A stretch of DNA of 64,000 nt, taken from NCBI GenBank assembly GCA_022925895.1, contig JAKSYS010000053.1, forward strand, positions 62,001 through 126,000, read 5' to 3'. The stretch comes from Fragilaria crotonensis (taxonomy: Eukaryota; Bacillariophyta; Fragilariophyceae; Fragilariales; Fragilariaceae). Shown piece after piece: positions 33,074-44,478 of this stretch. The notes beneath the pieces were generated by a model. That model was not told the DNA's origin and did no database searches. It saw only the letters and a program-made list of their open reading frames with translations. Position 1 is the first letter of the stretch. Each line of letters starts with the position of its first letter. The translations under genes were made by a program, and so were the position numbers.

Positions 33074-34132
33074 CTAATTCTCTTTTTTGGACTCATCCGG
33101 TTCCTCTTCTTCCATGGTCGGTTCCTTTAGGAAGGTTACTTGGGGCGCGAAGCTTGCAGTCATACTGAACGTGGCAGATCCAAAGTACAGGTTATTATAG
33201 TACTCCGGGTCGACAAGGCTGTCACGAATACGGGGAAACAAAAGAAAGTGCGCCGCGAATTGGCAGACAGAAATGAACATGAGAAGCGTCTGAAACGTAA
33301 GATCGAAAGGCATCGGTTAGAGAGACGAGCCAATCACAAAGAAAATCATAGATCGGAGGAAAGCACCATCCGACGGATAGCCACGTACTCGCTTCTTTCC
33401 ATCATTAAGATACGCAATGCCGAAGAAACACAATCCTGCAACCGTGCATTGATCGACCGCCAAGAATGGCAAGAGTGCCAAGCTGGGAGGGGTGGTTTCG
33501 GTGACTCTAACGAAGCCAGGGACACCAGCACTCAGAAATTTGTATGCCTCAAACGCATGTATCACTGACAACGTCAGCAAAATGGCATTCTGCAAATCAA
33601 CTTTCAAGGGTAGACGTAGCGCAATGCTGCTTGCTCCATAAATGGACGAGGCAGCGACTATCAGAAGTACAGACACTAGCATCCCCAACTTGAACAAATG
33701 GCCTGCGTGAACCATTCCTTTAGTGGTTTGCATGGCAAGCAGCGTCGTAACAAGTGGTGAGGAGCAAAGTAGAGCGTTAAGACGGTGAAGCAGAGCTTCG
33801 TCGTTCCAACAGAGCCAGAAGCAAAAAGCCACGAGGACTTCGGCGAGAATTCCTGAATTGTACTTGGCTTGTACCATTGTCAAATCATTCTCTGTACATT
33901 CACCGGAGAAGTCTTGCATGTAAGCGTTACATGTTCTGAACTTGAGGACGGCTCGAAACTCCAACAAATAGGACATGCCAACCGCGAGAAATACCAATCC
34001 AGTGAATTGGGAGGAAGAGAATCCAGGCCTCTTGGCTGGAGCAGCGACAGGGCCAGGCACATCTGCGATAGAATCTGGTTTGACTTTCACCTTGCTCTTG
34101 GCCGCCGTCTTTGCCTTCTTTTTGTTTGTCAT
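33074..34132 (-). CDS. Multi-pass membrane protein of unknown function, two exons
   Basis: Not recognised. Exons 33389-34132 and 33074-33289 are joined across a 99-bp phase-0 intron (33290-33388; CGA|GTACGT ... CTAAC ... TTTCAG|ACG). The intron removes an in-frame TAA, which is why the gene appears as two frames. The 319-residue product has a Lys-rich N-terminus (MTNKKKAKTAAKSKVKVK), then about six hydrophobic helices (TGLVFLAVGMSYLLEF, LAEVLVAFCFWLCW, LFKLGMLVSVLLIV, ILLTLSVIHAFEAY, TVAGLCFFGIAYL, LLMFISVCQFAAHFLLF). It ends in a very acidic tail (MEEEEPDESKKEN). A Cys pair (CNAYMQDFSGEC) sits in the first loop and may form a disulfide. Confidence 0.8.
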
Positions 34133-34942
34133 ATTGGTAGTATCAATGGAATTGCTGCTAAGTGAATATAACTCACCCTCCTCGAATGTCTACTAGTAGA
34201 GTCTCCCGTAGAGTGCAACAGAGTCAATGGAGTTATCAGTTCCTTGGTGATTTTGTTGATGTTGTCTTAAATGGAGGAAGCATATATACAAAAATATTCA
34301 AATAACACACATCCATCATGAATCCAACGCTAATTATAAATTGATAAGGCCAATGCGATCCATGATCCGGATGTACAATATGAAATATGAATATCACACG
34401 ACGTATTGTACGTATTACCAATTACGATGTGCCATGTGACTTCCTACACGAGTACAAGTACTGGTACTAGTACCTGTACTCCGAATGACATCCGGCATTA
34501 TGTCATAGGTAGGAAAACGGAAAACATAGCAGCTTCTTCTGTATTTGGCATCACAGTAAAATATGAATTCAATACCTTGTTTGTGCATATTGCGGAGTAC
34601 TGGAGTAGATGCTTCCAACTCTACTTGTACTAGATGTACTCCTTGTTGTACTGACTCCAGGACCATTAATTCAACCGTCCAAATTGTCGGTACTACAGTA
34701 CTCCAGTACAACTCAAGCAACAGTAATACTACTACACTACAGAGCACTTGTGTGCTCTACTGTATGCATGCAGGTGCATATGTGCAGCGATGAAGGAGAC
34801 ATTAATGATCAATATGGACATATGGACATGGCTCACTGGTGCATTTGCTTGTAACGTACGCTCCCTCTGAGCAGTTACTCCACCCCGTCTTACTGTTGGT
34901 CTTCCTTTGACGCGTCATCACATCGATTGGGAGGGTACAACC
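34133..34942. other. GTAC-rich divergent intergenic stretch
   Basis: About 800 bases between divergent start codons. 34440-34760 is dense in GTAC words (AGTACAAGTACTGGTACTAG, CTCCAGTACAAC). No gene supported. Confidence 0.45.
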
Positions 34943-35623
34943 ATGCAACGACGCAAAGTAGACGCTACGACAATTGGTCAAGCACCAATTGTCGAGCAGC
35001 AACAATCACAAGATCCTCGATCGGTGCAATTGCCCCCCACTCCGGCTCGACCTCGCGGGAAGAGGAACAGTACGAATCTCCCCGCTCTTGTATTTTTTAT
35101 TTTCCTGTTACTGCTGGGAATCATATCTATTCTGTCTCCGTCATCAGTGGAAAGGGCAGAGCAAGATGCGGCAGCTTCGGCCAAGGAACTTTTGCGAGAA
35201 GCCTTGGCGGCAGAAGGACAAATGGAAGACTTTTTCCACCGGCAACGACTTCCTCCGCAACGATCACTCAATGTCGAGGATGTTGCTGCTGGAAAGCAAA
35301 TGACCTTGGATGCTACAGATGCCATGAAGAGACAACCATCCAAATGGGTTGATGGAGAGAAGAAGTTGAAAATTAAATTGAAAGAATTAGCTGAACTTCA
35401 AAAGGCTGGAAAGGAATTGGGAGTACCTGTCTTAACGCGATGGTTGGGGGAGGATTTTCCTGCTTGGGTCCCAGAAGGCGGGGATAAGGATGAATGGGAA
35501 ACGAAGCGAAAAGAGCGATACGCCGCCATGGCAGCAGAAGAGTTGGTGTGGAGAGCCAGGACTGGTGAGTATTTGGAGAAAAACGCTGATGCTAAATCGA
35601 AAGTGTCGCATGAAACAGCGTAG
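34943..35623 (+). CDS. Single-pass membrane protein of unknown function
   Basis: Not recognised. The ATG at 34943 (MQRRKVDATT) gives 226 residues. The N-terminal 55 residues are polar and Gln/Pro/Arg-rich (PPTPARPRGKRNS), followed by one hydrophobic helix (LPALVFFIFLLLLGIISIL, about residues 47-65), then a long charged, mostly helical segment (RAEQDAAASAKELLREALAAE; KKLKIKLKELAELQKAGKELG) ending TRWLGEDFPAWVPEGGDKDEWETKRKERYAAM. The topology suggests a type II membrane protein with a soluble C-terminal domain. It ends 68 bases before the stop of the convergent SDR gene. Confidence 0.75.
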   Translation: MQRRKVDATTIGQAPIVEQQQSQDPRSVQLPPTPARPRGKRNSTNLPALVFFIFLLLLGIISILSPSSVERAEQDAAASAKELLREALAAEGQMEDFFHRQRLPPQRSLNVEDVAAGKQMTLDATDAMKRQPSKWVDGEKKLKIKLKELAELQKAGKELGVPVLTRWLGEDFPAWVPEGGDKDEWETKRKERYAAMAAEELVWRARTGEYLEKNADAKSKVSHETA

Positions 35624-35691
35624 TTTCATGATATATTCAGTATTTAGGTTGTAATGTTAATTTTCAATTGGTACGCTCCGAAAGAGCATGC

Positions 35692-36666
35692 TCATTCCCT
35701 CTTGGCGTTGTACTTTTTGTAATCGCCCAGCAAGGGAGCGGCAAGGGCAAAGAGTTCGGTGAAGAAGTTGTAAGGAAGAAAGAACGTCCCCATGCGCGTC
35801 CCAACCGCCATACCTCCCAAATCGCGCAACGCACAGTATCCAATGCTGCGAAAGATGTCATTGGGCAAGGCATCCGGGGGCACCGCACTCTTTTGTGCCG
35901 CCTCCATCAATTCAATCTTGTGATCCACCTTGTCATAAAAATTACTAGCGACTGGACTGGGGTGGACGGCGCACACGTCAATGCCCAAATTCTGAACTTC
36001 AATGTGAAGGCACGATGCAAGTTGCGATACGAAGGATTTGGTGGACGCGTACATGGCTGCAAATGGAGTAGGGATGTACCCGGCCACACTGGACGTAAAG
36101 ACAATGCAACCCTTCTTCTTCTGGGAGACAAGCTTTTGAAGGAAATGGTGAGATACATTGACACAGGCTGTGGCATTGCACTCAACATTGGACAAAATCT
36201 TTCCAATCGGAGCTTGATCCAAAAATCCTGTAACGATGAAGCCAGCATTGTTAAAAATGATGGGAACATGGATATCTTTGGTTGCATCCTTGATCTTTCC
36301 CATGTAATCCACACCGGGTGCAAACGCAGTTGGGACCGAACGGAATTGCAAATTCGGATACGCGCTCTTCAGGTCTTTCATAGTCTGTTTAAGAGCGTCA
36401 TCATCCAACGACACAACGACGACGTTCAGACCTTGACTCGCGAGCTTGAAGGCTAGCGACTTTCCGATTCCAGATCCAGCTCCAGTGACCAAGGCCCATT
36501 CAGCTCCGTAGCGTTTCTTCAAATCAGGGACAGGTCGAAGATTCATAAGGATCTGAGGAATCGAGTAAGCCAACAACCAAATCGCTGTCGGCGCAGCGAG
36601 AATACCAAGAATCAGAGTAATCCAGGAGAAGGAAGCAACGCATGTTGCCGCTTCTGCTACAGACAT
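35692..36666 (-). CDS. SDR, very-long-chain 3-oxoacyl-CoA reductase-like
   Basis: 324-residue short-chain dehydrogenase/reductase with an N-terminal membrane helix (about residues 14-36) like ER 3-ketoacyl-CoA reductases and 17-beta-HSD type 12/steroid reductases. Motifs: NAD(P)-binding TGAGSGIG at residues 61-68, NNAG at 139-142, catalytic Ser in FTSSVAG (about 192) and Y206xxxK210 (YASTK). HPSPVASNF follows, the usual proline-containing loop. A second hydrophobic stretch sits at the C-terminus (FFLPYNFFTELFALAAPLL) before a basic tail. The likely role is the NADPH-dependent reduction step of fatty acid elongation at the ER; steroid or retinoid substrates are possible. ATG at 36664-36666, single exon. 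Confidence 0.88.
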   Translation of the reverse strand: MSVAEAATCVASFSWITLILGILAAPTAIWLLAYSIPQILMNLRPVPDLKKRYGAEWALVTGAGSGIGKSLAFKLASQGLNVVVVSLDDDALKQTMKDLKSAYPNLQFRSVPTAFAPGVDYMGKIKDATKDIHVPIIFNNAGFIVTGFLDQAPIGKILSNVECNATACVNVSHHFLQKLVSQKKKGCIVFTSSVAGYIPTPFAAMYASTKSFVSQLASCLHIEVQNLGIDVCAVHPSPVASNFYDKVDHKIELMEAAQKSAVPPDALPNDIFRSIGYCALRDLGGMAVGTRMGTFFLPYNFFTELFALAAPLLGDYKKYNAKRE

Positions 36667-37109
36667 TTTTTGATTTCGAGGAGCAGTGTTGCTTTTATGT
36701 TTCGAGCACCTCTACTGTCTCGCTATGCAATGAGATAAAGTACTCGGAGTACTACTTAGTATGATATTGGAGACTGAAGCTACCTTGGAGGCTGGTGCGG
36801 TGAGCGAACAGGCCACACGAGTTGACGGGGATAATGGATAATGTGATCAAGATTCCAGTGTATTCAGCATTGGGCGACGGGCATCGGCAAATGTGCAAGA
36901 TCCTGAAACATTTTTTGCTCTCATTATCACAGAATCACACTGCCAGTTCCAACTATAATGCCTACAGTACCTCTACAAATTAGAACGATAGTGTAGAGCA
37001 AGCGTACAATGTGGAGGATCCGGCAAATGACGGTTTCAAACTGGAGCGAAAAAAATTGAATTTCTCACAGTTGCCGAACCGTCCTTGCAGGCAAAGCACG
37101 AGGCTCTCG
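36667..37109. other. Intergenic stretch left of the copia element
   Basis: About 440 bases holding the SDR promoter and the left flank of the copia insertion. The 4-bp word CTCG at 37106-37109 is repeated after the right LTR. No gene supported. Confidence 0.45.
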
Positions 37110-37253
37110 TGAGTAAAAGTAGACGTGCTAAGGGAGACGGTGCAACGATATGCTAGTAACGGGTATAGATCATGGGATAGGTCAAGTTGTGAGATCGAGC
37201 TATTGTACCGCATACTGTACAGTCGTGTACCGTACAACGCATACAATAAATCA
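37110..37253 (-). repeat. Left LTR of the copia element (144 bp)
   Basis: Begins TGAGTAAAAG and ends ATAAATCA on the plus strand. By eye it is identical to 43010-43153. Confidence 0.93.
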
Positions 37254-40200
37254 GTCCCCTCGAACTAATCAGACGAAGTCGGGCGAGTCGCTTAGTTCGT
37301 CGTAATATAGCGAGCAAGATGTAAACGAAACATCGGATCAAAGTGATATTTAGTCGTCAAAAGACGATCAAGGTAACCCGTAGAACCCTTCGAACCTCAA
37401 TGAGGGGTTATCAACGATGATCGGCAAGGTCGTAGAAGATCAATCCCACAAGGTGATCATACTTCTGTCCACCTGGGATAAACTTCATACTTATGTCCGC
37501 GGGGTTGTCGTGGATTGACACATGTCCAGTCAGACATTCACCCAGAGCTACCGCCTCGCGAACTGTATGATTACGTACGGAATTGGACTTCTTTTTCAAA
37601 GTCGATTCGGGTCGTTGCGTGTTGTGTATCACATGTCCCCAAACAAATGAAGGAGGGACCGGATAGCTGTACACCCATCATTCGGAGCCTGTGGCGAAGA
37701 CTGCAAAGAGTACCCATGCCTTGCTTCATTGCCACGAATTTGGCCCCGAGGACACTAGTCTCAATCGTGGACTGTTTCCTTGAGAAGAACCACGTAATCA
37801 GCGGCTGCTGATTCATGTTGATGATGAAGCTAATTCACCTGTTCGTGAAGCTCCGGCATGATCGGAATCCACAAGTAGGCAAAGATCTACTGCTTCCTTG
37901 TGGCTCCGGCGTATTCGGAGGTTTCGCCTCCTTCACGTTCCCGTAACATTGCTTCCAATCGCATTACTTAGACGAGGGCATGTCTATCACGAGATACGTC
38001 GGGTCGAACGCAGTCCTTGCGTTGTATTTCTTCGTATTGAGATAGTCGCGAAGTATAAAAGACAGCGGTCAAATGGCCGTCACGAGGTCGCTTGAGCAAG
38101 ACAAAAACAACAACTCCGACATCTCAGTTGTGATATCGATTCGCCCCAAGTCAATGCACCATCGCAGAACACCAATCTGCGTCTGGGAGAACGAAGAGAG
38201 GTCGCGTCCAACAACGGGCTAGTAACATCGACTCCAGGCACATAGCTGGAAGGAACGGTCTCTCTGCTTGCTATATCCAATGCCGCGTGGGGAAGTTTAC
38301 ATCATGGAACTTCTGAACGTTTGTGCACGGCCTCGTGGATGTACTCACTGGACGAACTCGCTCATCGCCCAACGTTGCACTCCGTTCGGCAACGTGGTGG
38401 CATTTCACAACGTCGTACCCAAGTAAAACTCAGGGTCGCAAATAGAGGTAGACCTTAGACACGCATCCGGATCTGCCACGCATGATCCTCAGCCCAAACG
38501 CCGCAATCATGTAGTCGGCCAAACGATACATGAAATCTGCATCAGCAGTTCAAAGACTGTATAGTGCCCGAACAATTGCTGCCGCTATTTCAGCATTGGC
38601 CTCAAATAACAGACCGAGTCGACACCGGATCTTCTCACTCTCTGGTGCCGTCAGGTAATCATTTTCAATGTTGGCAACTGTCACCTCTAAGTCGTTGAGA
38701 TCAGCCAATAGTTTGAAAGAACGCTTGCGTATGCCACATACGTAGGCTGCGATTTCGTCACGTGGCCGCCGGCCACCAAGCAAGCTTTCCGTTCGACGTC
38801 CATCTGAATATCAAAAACAAGATGGCAGTGGGTCTTCCCAAAATGGAGGAGGTTCGAGTCACCTCTCATTACCTGAAAGGCTATTCGCACCTTAGTCATC
38901 TCAGTCCGAAAGGCATACCGCCATAAAATGTTACCGTTTTCGAGGTCGACGCGGGTGCAATCCTCATATGTTTTTGGAACTTCGAGTCCAAATTTATGCA
39001 CCCGCTTGTAGTATCGGTTATTTATAGTCGCAATTATCCGATCGCGCCGCTTTAATTGTGAATGGGACCCACCACGCGAAAGCGGGTTCGCTCTTGATTC
39101 CTTGAGCGATTGCATAGTCAGCAAACTCCACGGGATTGACTCTTCCAAGTCCGCGAGTTGTTCTCATGAACAAATGCTTCCTTGTTCCATTCGACATAGA
39201 GTTGCCAACCCTTTGTCGTTTCGCGATGATGGCGATTCAATCCGTGCTGGACGAGCATATCTGCAAGTTAGACCGCAGAACCGTCTTCTTCATGATGAAC
39301 AATCCCCTTCTGCAGGAGAAATCGATTGCCCTCTGTGTTGCACATTGTATACGTCTTCTGCATCATCACGTTGGCCGATAGTTCTGCCGTTTGGCCGTCG
39401 GCGAACTCAACATTAAAAGTTCGAGTGTCCAAGCAAGATCAGATTGTGGTTCGCCCTTCAAACAGGACTTCCATCAAGCAAGTGCAACCTGTCAGCTTTG
39501 AACCTTTGCACTCAATATCTTATCGTCGTTTGGCAGAGTCACCTCGGCCCTAATAGACTGATTGAACGTGTCAGCACCAGGCTCATCATCGGCGTCAGGA
39601 ACTCAAGACACTTCGCCGTCATCATCATCGACGTAATTCGAGAATGTTAGGCAGAGTCTCTAGGTCAACAAATCCTGGGTTTGTCGCAAAATCCTCACAT
39701 TTGTATTCGTCCCTAGAATCGAGTTTGCCTTCTCCGTAAAGTCCTCGCACTTTGTTTCTTCATCGACTCGTCCGCCAATTTGTCTGGCGTCAACAAGCGA
39801 ACAGTCGAACAATAAACCGTTTGGCCATTCCGCTTAGTAAGGACTTTCCTTGTCATAGCGGGCGGACCTTCTGGATATCAGGGCCCAAATCGTGGCCCAA
39901 CACCAGCGATGCACTCGAACAGCGCAAATGGTGGTACGACAGCAGTTCAGCCGCTGGAAACGGCCTCACCCGTCAAGTTTACAGATGTCGTGCGTGGTTA
40001 GAAATCTAACATACGCCTCTCATTCCAGGCAATCATCCCAAAGGCGCTTGGGCGTACCGGATCGAATCGTTTGCCTCCCGACACCCTTCTTCCATTGTCT
40101 GATTGCGGCCTCCGCAGGTTTTGACCACAGCGTGTGTGGCTCCGTGGTCCGTTTTCATCATGGTGTACACAGTACGCACGACACAGCCATCGGACGTTGC

Positions 40201-43009
40201 GAATACTTGTACATATTTACAATTCCTTCGCGAATTAGTAGTATTCAATATCAGAGTGTCAGTGAAGAAGCAATCAGGCGATGTGAATGACAACGGTACC
40301 AGGTACCGTAGCTGATAGACGTTAGTGCAGAGCCGACGTGACAGCATCGGATGCAGTACGGTGGTGCGTAGTACTACGCCAGCACATTGACGAGTCGTCA
40401 TGTATATGGTACAGCATACGCTTCGCAGTTTGCATGTTAATTCCCCAATCCCTTGCCAACTAGCGTTGAGGACCAAATGGCTTTCCGGCGAGCAACGACC
40501 GAAGCGATGCAGTCGCGCGTCGCATCGAGTCCTCGTTATAATTCTGTAATTCGCTTGCGAGCGAATGCATGTTAGAAACCGAGAATAGTAGTCGCCTGGA
40601 TGGTGGCGGTGCCCCGATTCGGTCCCCTGTTTCCGAGCGAATTACATGTTGGAAACCGAGCATAGTAGTCGCCTGGACGGTGGCGGTGCTCCGATTCGGT
40701 CCCCTGTTTCCAACAGGTATTTCGTGAGGGCAGCTTCCTCGTCGGTGAAAACGTTGTCATAGGGGTCCCACGGGAGATCTTCGCCCGTGAGCGTAACATG
40801 AGGGAGCGTCCCATATGCTTCAATGGGCGACTGTCGCGTCCGAAAGGTCAAGGTGACGCCGCGCACCGAGAGCGGAGACACGTACGGGGCGGAGGTGTCG
40901 TCAGCGGTGGGAATCACCAGCAACGAGTGTGTCAGGTCATTGCCATTTTCGGTTAAGAAACGAGGAATGTTGTTCACAAGAATAACATCATTCGGTGCGA
41001 TATCAGGGATATGTATCGCCTGATGAACCATGAGACGAATCACTGTTTCACCGCTTACGAAATCATCAAACGCGAGCGCCGCCGAAACAGTTTAAAGATC
41101 CGTGGCGACAGGACCTGATGTGTTGTAACCCGACACGTTTTATCTGACGATCGTAGTCACGGACTACTAAACAATTACTGCCTACTATGGCACAGTGGTC
41201 GGATGCAGATTCATGGGCAACCGACTTGTCGAGCAATCCCAACGTTCGAATGGCGGCCAAGCGTGCACAGCATCACTTCTTGGGCTCTTCGTTAGAGACT
41301 TTCTTCTGGCGCGGCGCCGCGTTCATGCGATTGCTGGTGCCATTGTTTGCACACGTTGCAAGGCTCATCGGCTGACATGCCGGAGTCCTGTGAAAAGAGA
41401 GTGCTGTCATTACTGCAACCGAGGTCTTCTTCAGTTGCATCGCCGATTGGGACATCTAGCGGTTGACGGCACGTCGCTCTTTGCGCTTCGTTATCACACT
41501 ATCACTCGCGCCATGCCACACTTGAGGCGCTTGGAAGCAAGATCCTTTCTTCGAAGTCTGGCAAATGTAGACCAGGGATAAAGTTACGCACGCTTCTTCA
41601 AAGTCGGAACGCAACATTTCCACAGATGTAATGCGAGTTTTGACGGCATCAAACTTGTCGGTTTTGATACCATCAACAAGACAAGTGTCGAGCCTTCGAA
41701 TGTGGATCAATACCCACATGTCCGTGCTCTATCAAGCCTTCCAACACCAAGTGCTGCTGCTTGTGCACGTATTTGTCGAAATTCGAGCGACGCTGCTCGC
41801 TGTGGTAGACTGTATACTCCAGCTTGTCTTCGGCCATCGTGGCCATGCGGCGGGCCCAAGTAATGGCCGTAGAAGCTTTAATAGGCCATCCTACCATCTC
41901 CAGTTTCCGCGCTGGTTTGTCATTCGTCCAGACAGGGCCTTTACGAGTGATACGCGAGCAAGACCCTGTACCCTACCTTCTTACGATTGACAAGGTAGAC
42001 AGGATCTGCCGTCGCTATCATTTCGTCTTGCACTTGTTGGGAAGTTCTCCTCATCTGGCGCAATCGCCTCGGTCTCACAAATGGTGTACGCTAGCAGGAT
42101 TTTATATTCTTCAACCACCAAGCGTGGGCGGGCATTTGCCGATGGCTTCTATCCTTTTCGGCCAGTCCTTCAAGTTGATGACGGGCAAGTCATCAGGATA
42201 CTTGTGGTGGATTCGTACTCACGATATTCGCAAATGCTGCAAATGTTGTCGAGCGTAACGTTTGCGATGACCACTGTACAACTCCGAGGCACCTGGTGCC
42301 TGACGGAGAAGGTAGAACGGTTCTGGACCTGCGCGGGTCCAACGGCGGCCCCGTTGGGTGGAGGAATCGTTCCTCCGGGGCGTCTTTCGATCTTGTCATC
42401 AGACAGAAGTCTGATCTCCTATAGGAGTTGGTGCCCTGGTCCTCGACGAGGGCTTGTGCAGCCTGTTCGTAGAACCCGATACGGCAAAAGGCTGTGCGCA
42501 TTGCAGGATATCCATGTCGGCGTAGAACTCAAAACCGGGAGAGAACCGAAAGAGCGATCAAGGACCCTCCCTGAAGTTCCGGGGTCAATCCCTGTTGGAT
42601 GCGTTCAACGGAGATCACGTATTACGCCAGTGCGAGTATAATCATTCGTACTGTATAATATATACTCTTGCCTAACGGGCGATGTATGAATCTTTCATCC
42701 GCGATGGTACGGATCGAAGGATGGATGTGATCAATCCATCAATCGGTTGTCGAGATCGGTTCGACAAATTGAATGGGGATCAGCGAATCACCTCATTCCG
42801 ATTCAGGCCACATGCACCATCTCGCATGTTATGGTTCACTGGTTTCAACGGGTAATTTTTATGGCAGTTCAACGCATGCCTGGGCACAGCTGACGAGTCA
42901 CTCGACGCGAGCGAAGGGAGCAGCCCTATTCACTAAGAGCATGTACATTGCCATCGAAATCGTCAGATGACCTCGTCCGTCATCATCCAGAGCGATGGGT
43001 CTGATAAAC

Positions 43010-43153
43010 TGAGTAAAAGTAGACGTGCTAAGGGAGACGGTGCAACGATATGCTAGTAACGGGTATAGATCATGGGATAGGTCAAGTTGTGAGATCGAGC
43101 TATTGTACCGCATACTGTACAGTCGTGTACCGTACAACGCATACAATAAATCA
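43010..43153 (-). repeat. Right LTR of the copia element (144 bp)
   Basis: Same sequence and orientation as 37110-37253. It ends 217 bases upstream of the start codon of the histidine-phosphatase gene, so it may lie in that gene's promoter. Confidence 0.93.
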
Positions 43154-43370
43154 CTCGTGGTCCGATTTCGTGACGTCATAGAGCGAAAAAGTCAAGGAAA
43201 ACCAGATCAAATGCAAACAAACAACTACTAAAAAACCGACAACATGGGGCAGAAGCAAGAAGTATTCCAGTTTCCAGTCGCCAGGTGGCGTCCACACCTA
43301 CATTTTCGCACGCCATTGACCCTGTTCAATCTCCGAACCTGGCACGGTAGTACCTTTGCAACATTCCATC

Positions 43371-44381
43371 ATGCGTGGATCGGCAACGCCTTCCATTCTC
43401 TTGTGGTTGATTGTCCTTCATGACTCGTCTGCGTACCAACCATTGTGTGGAGTACACTCGCGGTTGTTGGTAGTACATGCTTCCCGCAAAGATGAATACG
43501 CGGATCGGAATCATCGCCGAGCTCTTCTACAAAGTTGCGGAGTTGCAGCCAGTAGCGTCTTGTGGAATAATCCAGTTGAAGCCCTAGACCAAAGTATCGC
43601 CGATTGTTTGCTGGATCTCCCTCCGAAACCGAAGGACGTGGTTCGATTATACCTATGTCGACATGGTCAGACCGAGAACAACCGACTTCACATTGTACAA
43701 GGGAGTCGGGTAGATCCTCCTCTCAACAATAATGGTGTTCTGATGGCGGAACGACTTGGTGCAGTCCTAAGTCGGAGTCAACAGCCTCTCACTCAAATCT
43801 ATCATTCTCCACTCTTGCGAGCCCAACAAACGGCTCAAATTGCTGCTTCTCAATTCAAGCATCGTCCACAAACGCAGCTTCTCCCTGACCTGGCTGAGAT
43901 TGATTTTGGTCCAGCGGCAGAAGGCCAGAAAGAACCTCGACCACAAGCACTCGAGATCTATGGGCAATGGTCGATGGGACGTATCGATGAGAGACCCCCG
44001 GCAGGAGAATCGTGCCGAGATGTGTTGAAACGTTGTTCGGCTGCACTTTCCGCCATGGTGACTCCATTTCGCGACAGCGGCAAGAATGATGGGGGTCACA
44101 TTGCCGCAGTGACACATTCTGCCTACCTAAGGATGCTGTTGGCCCTTGCCCAGGGGAACATACCACTCGTTACGGTAGTTACGACACAACCTCAAGCAAA
44201 TGCCAATATCAATGTCTTGGATATAGACATCACGGCAACGGTGAGGAGGGATGCCCAGAGTGCAATTTTTGGAGGATCTGTCTTGTCACAAGCTCCAAAA
44301 GACTTTTCGTTGGTTATTCCCCGAACAACAATGTTGAGGGTGAATGAGATTCGACATTTAGAAGGATTGCCGCTTGCCTAG
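43371..44381 (+). CDS. Plastid histidine phosphatase (phosphoglycerate-mutase-like)
   Basis: 336-residue member of histidine phosphatase branch 1. The core motif LCRHGQTENN places the phospho-accepting histidine at H98. Further motifs are PLNNNGVLMAERLG, IYHSPLLRAQQTAQ (second Arg), LAEIDFG (acid) and AAVTHSAYLRML (second His). The substrate cannot be predicted: phosphoglycerate mutase, fructose bisphosphatase or another phosphatase. The N-terminus is a signal peptide ending SSA|YQP (A21|Y22), an aromatic +1 variant of the diatom plastid motif. A second segment follows with twin arginines R49-R50, a hydrophobic stretch and VEA near residue 71, resembling a Tat thylakoid-transfer signal. ATG at 43371 is the first in frame. 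Convergent with the BASS gene, 97 bases between stop codons. Confidence 0.88.
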   Translation: MRGSATPSILLWLIVLHDSSAYQPLCGVHSRLLVVHASRKDEYADRNHRRALLQSCGVAASSVLWNNPVEALDQSIADCLLDLPPKPKDVVRLYLCRHGQTENNRLHIVQGSRVDPPLNNNGVLMAERLGAVLSRSQQPLTQIYHSPLLRAQQTAQIAASQFKHRPQTQLLPDLAEIDFGPAAEGQKEPRPQALEIYGQWSMGRIDERPPAGESCRDVLKRCSAALSAMVTPFRDSGKNDGGHIAAVTHSAYLRMLLALAQGNIPLVTVVTTQPQANANINVLDIDITATVRRDAQSAIFGGSVLSQAPKDFSLVIPRTTMLRVNEIRHLEGLPLA

Positions 44382-44478
44382 AAATTGTATTTCGTATAGT
44401 AGATAATCAAATACCGGTACATGATTGCTATGTAATTCAAACCGGTCATTATAAAATATAGCAGATACTCGGCTCGAA

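Larger units (their letters stand above)
37110..43153 (-). mobile_element. Ty1/copia LTR retrotransposon, diatom type, broken
   Basis: Fossil LTR element of about 6.04 kb, read on the minus strand: a purine-rich GAGGGGAC tract abuts the left LTR on that strand. LTRs are 37110-37253 and 43010-43153 (TG...CA ends). Flanking CTCG (37106-37109, 43154-43157) is the likely target duplication. Recognisable parts: gag-like region about 41.6-41.9 kb (YTVYHSEQRRSNFDKYVH, LEGLIEHGHVGIDPHSKAR) and reverse-transcriptase region about 38.6-39.1 kb (RYYKRVHKFGLEVPKTYEDC, LNDLEVTVANIENDYLTAP). Both resemble diatom copia proteins. The interior is heavily broken (more than ten interruptions) and carries an internal direct duplication of about 77 bp near 40559-40710. 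Identical LTRs argue for recent insertion. Confidence 0.9.

Noticed and set aside
33317-33319. In-frame TAA in the six-helix membrane protein, suggesting a pseudogene
   Set aside because: It lies inside a 99-bp intron with a GTACGT donor, CTAAC branch-like word and TTTCAG acceptor; splicing is in phase and restores the protein.
33140-33568. A 142-codon plus-strand open frame
   Set aside because: It is antisense to a well-supported two-exon membrane protein gene and has low-complexity basic content without motifs.
35668-36456. A 262-codon plus-strand open frame
   Set aside because: It is the exact antisense of the SDR gene, whose motifs are unambiguous; the plus-strand translation has no recognisable domain.
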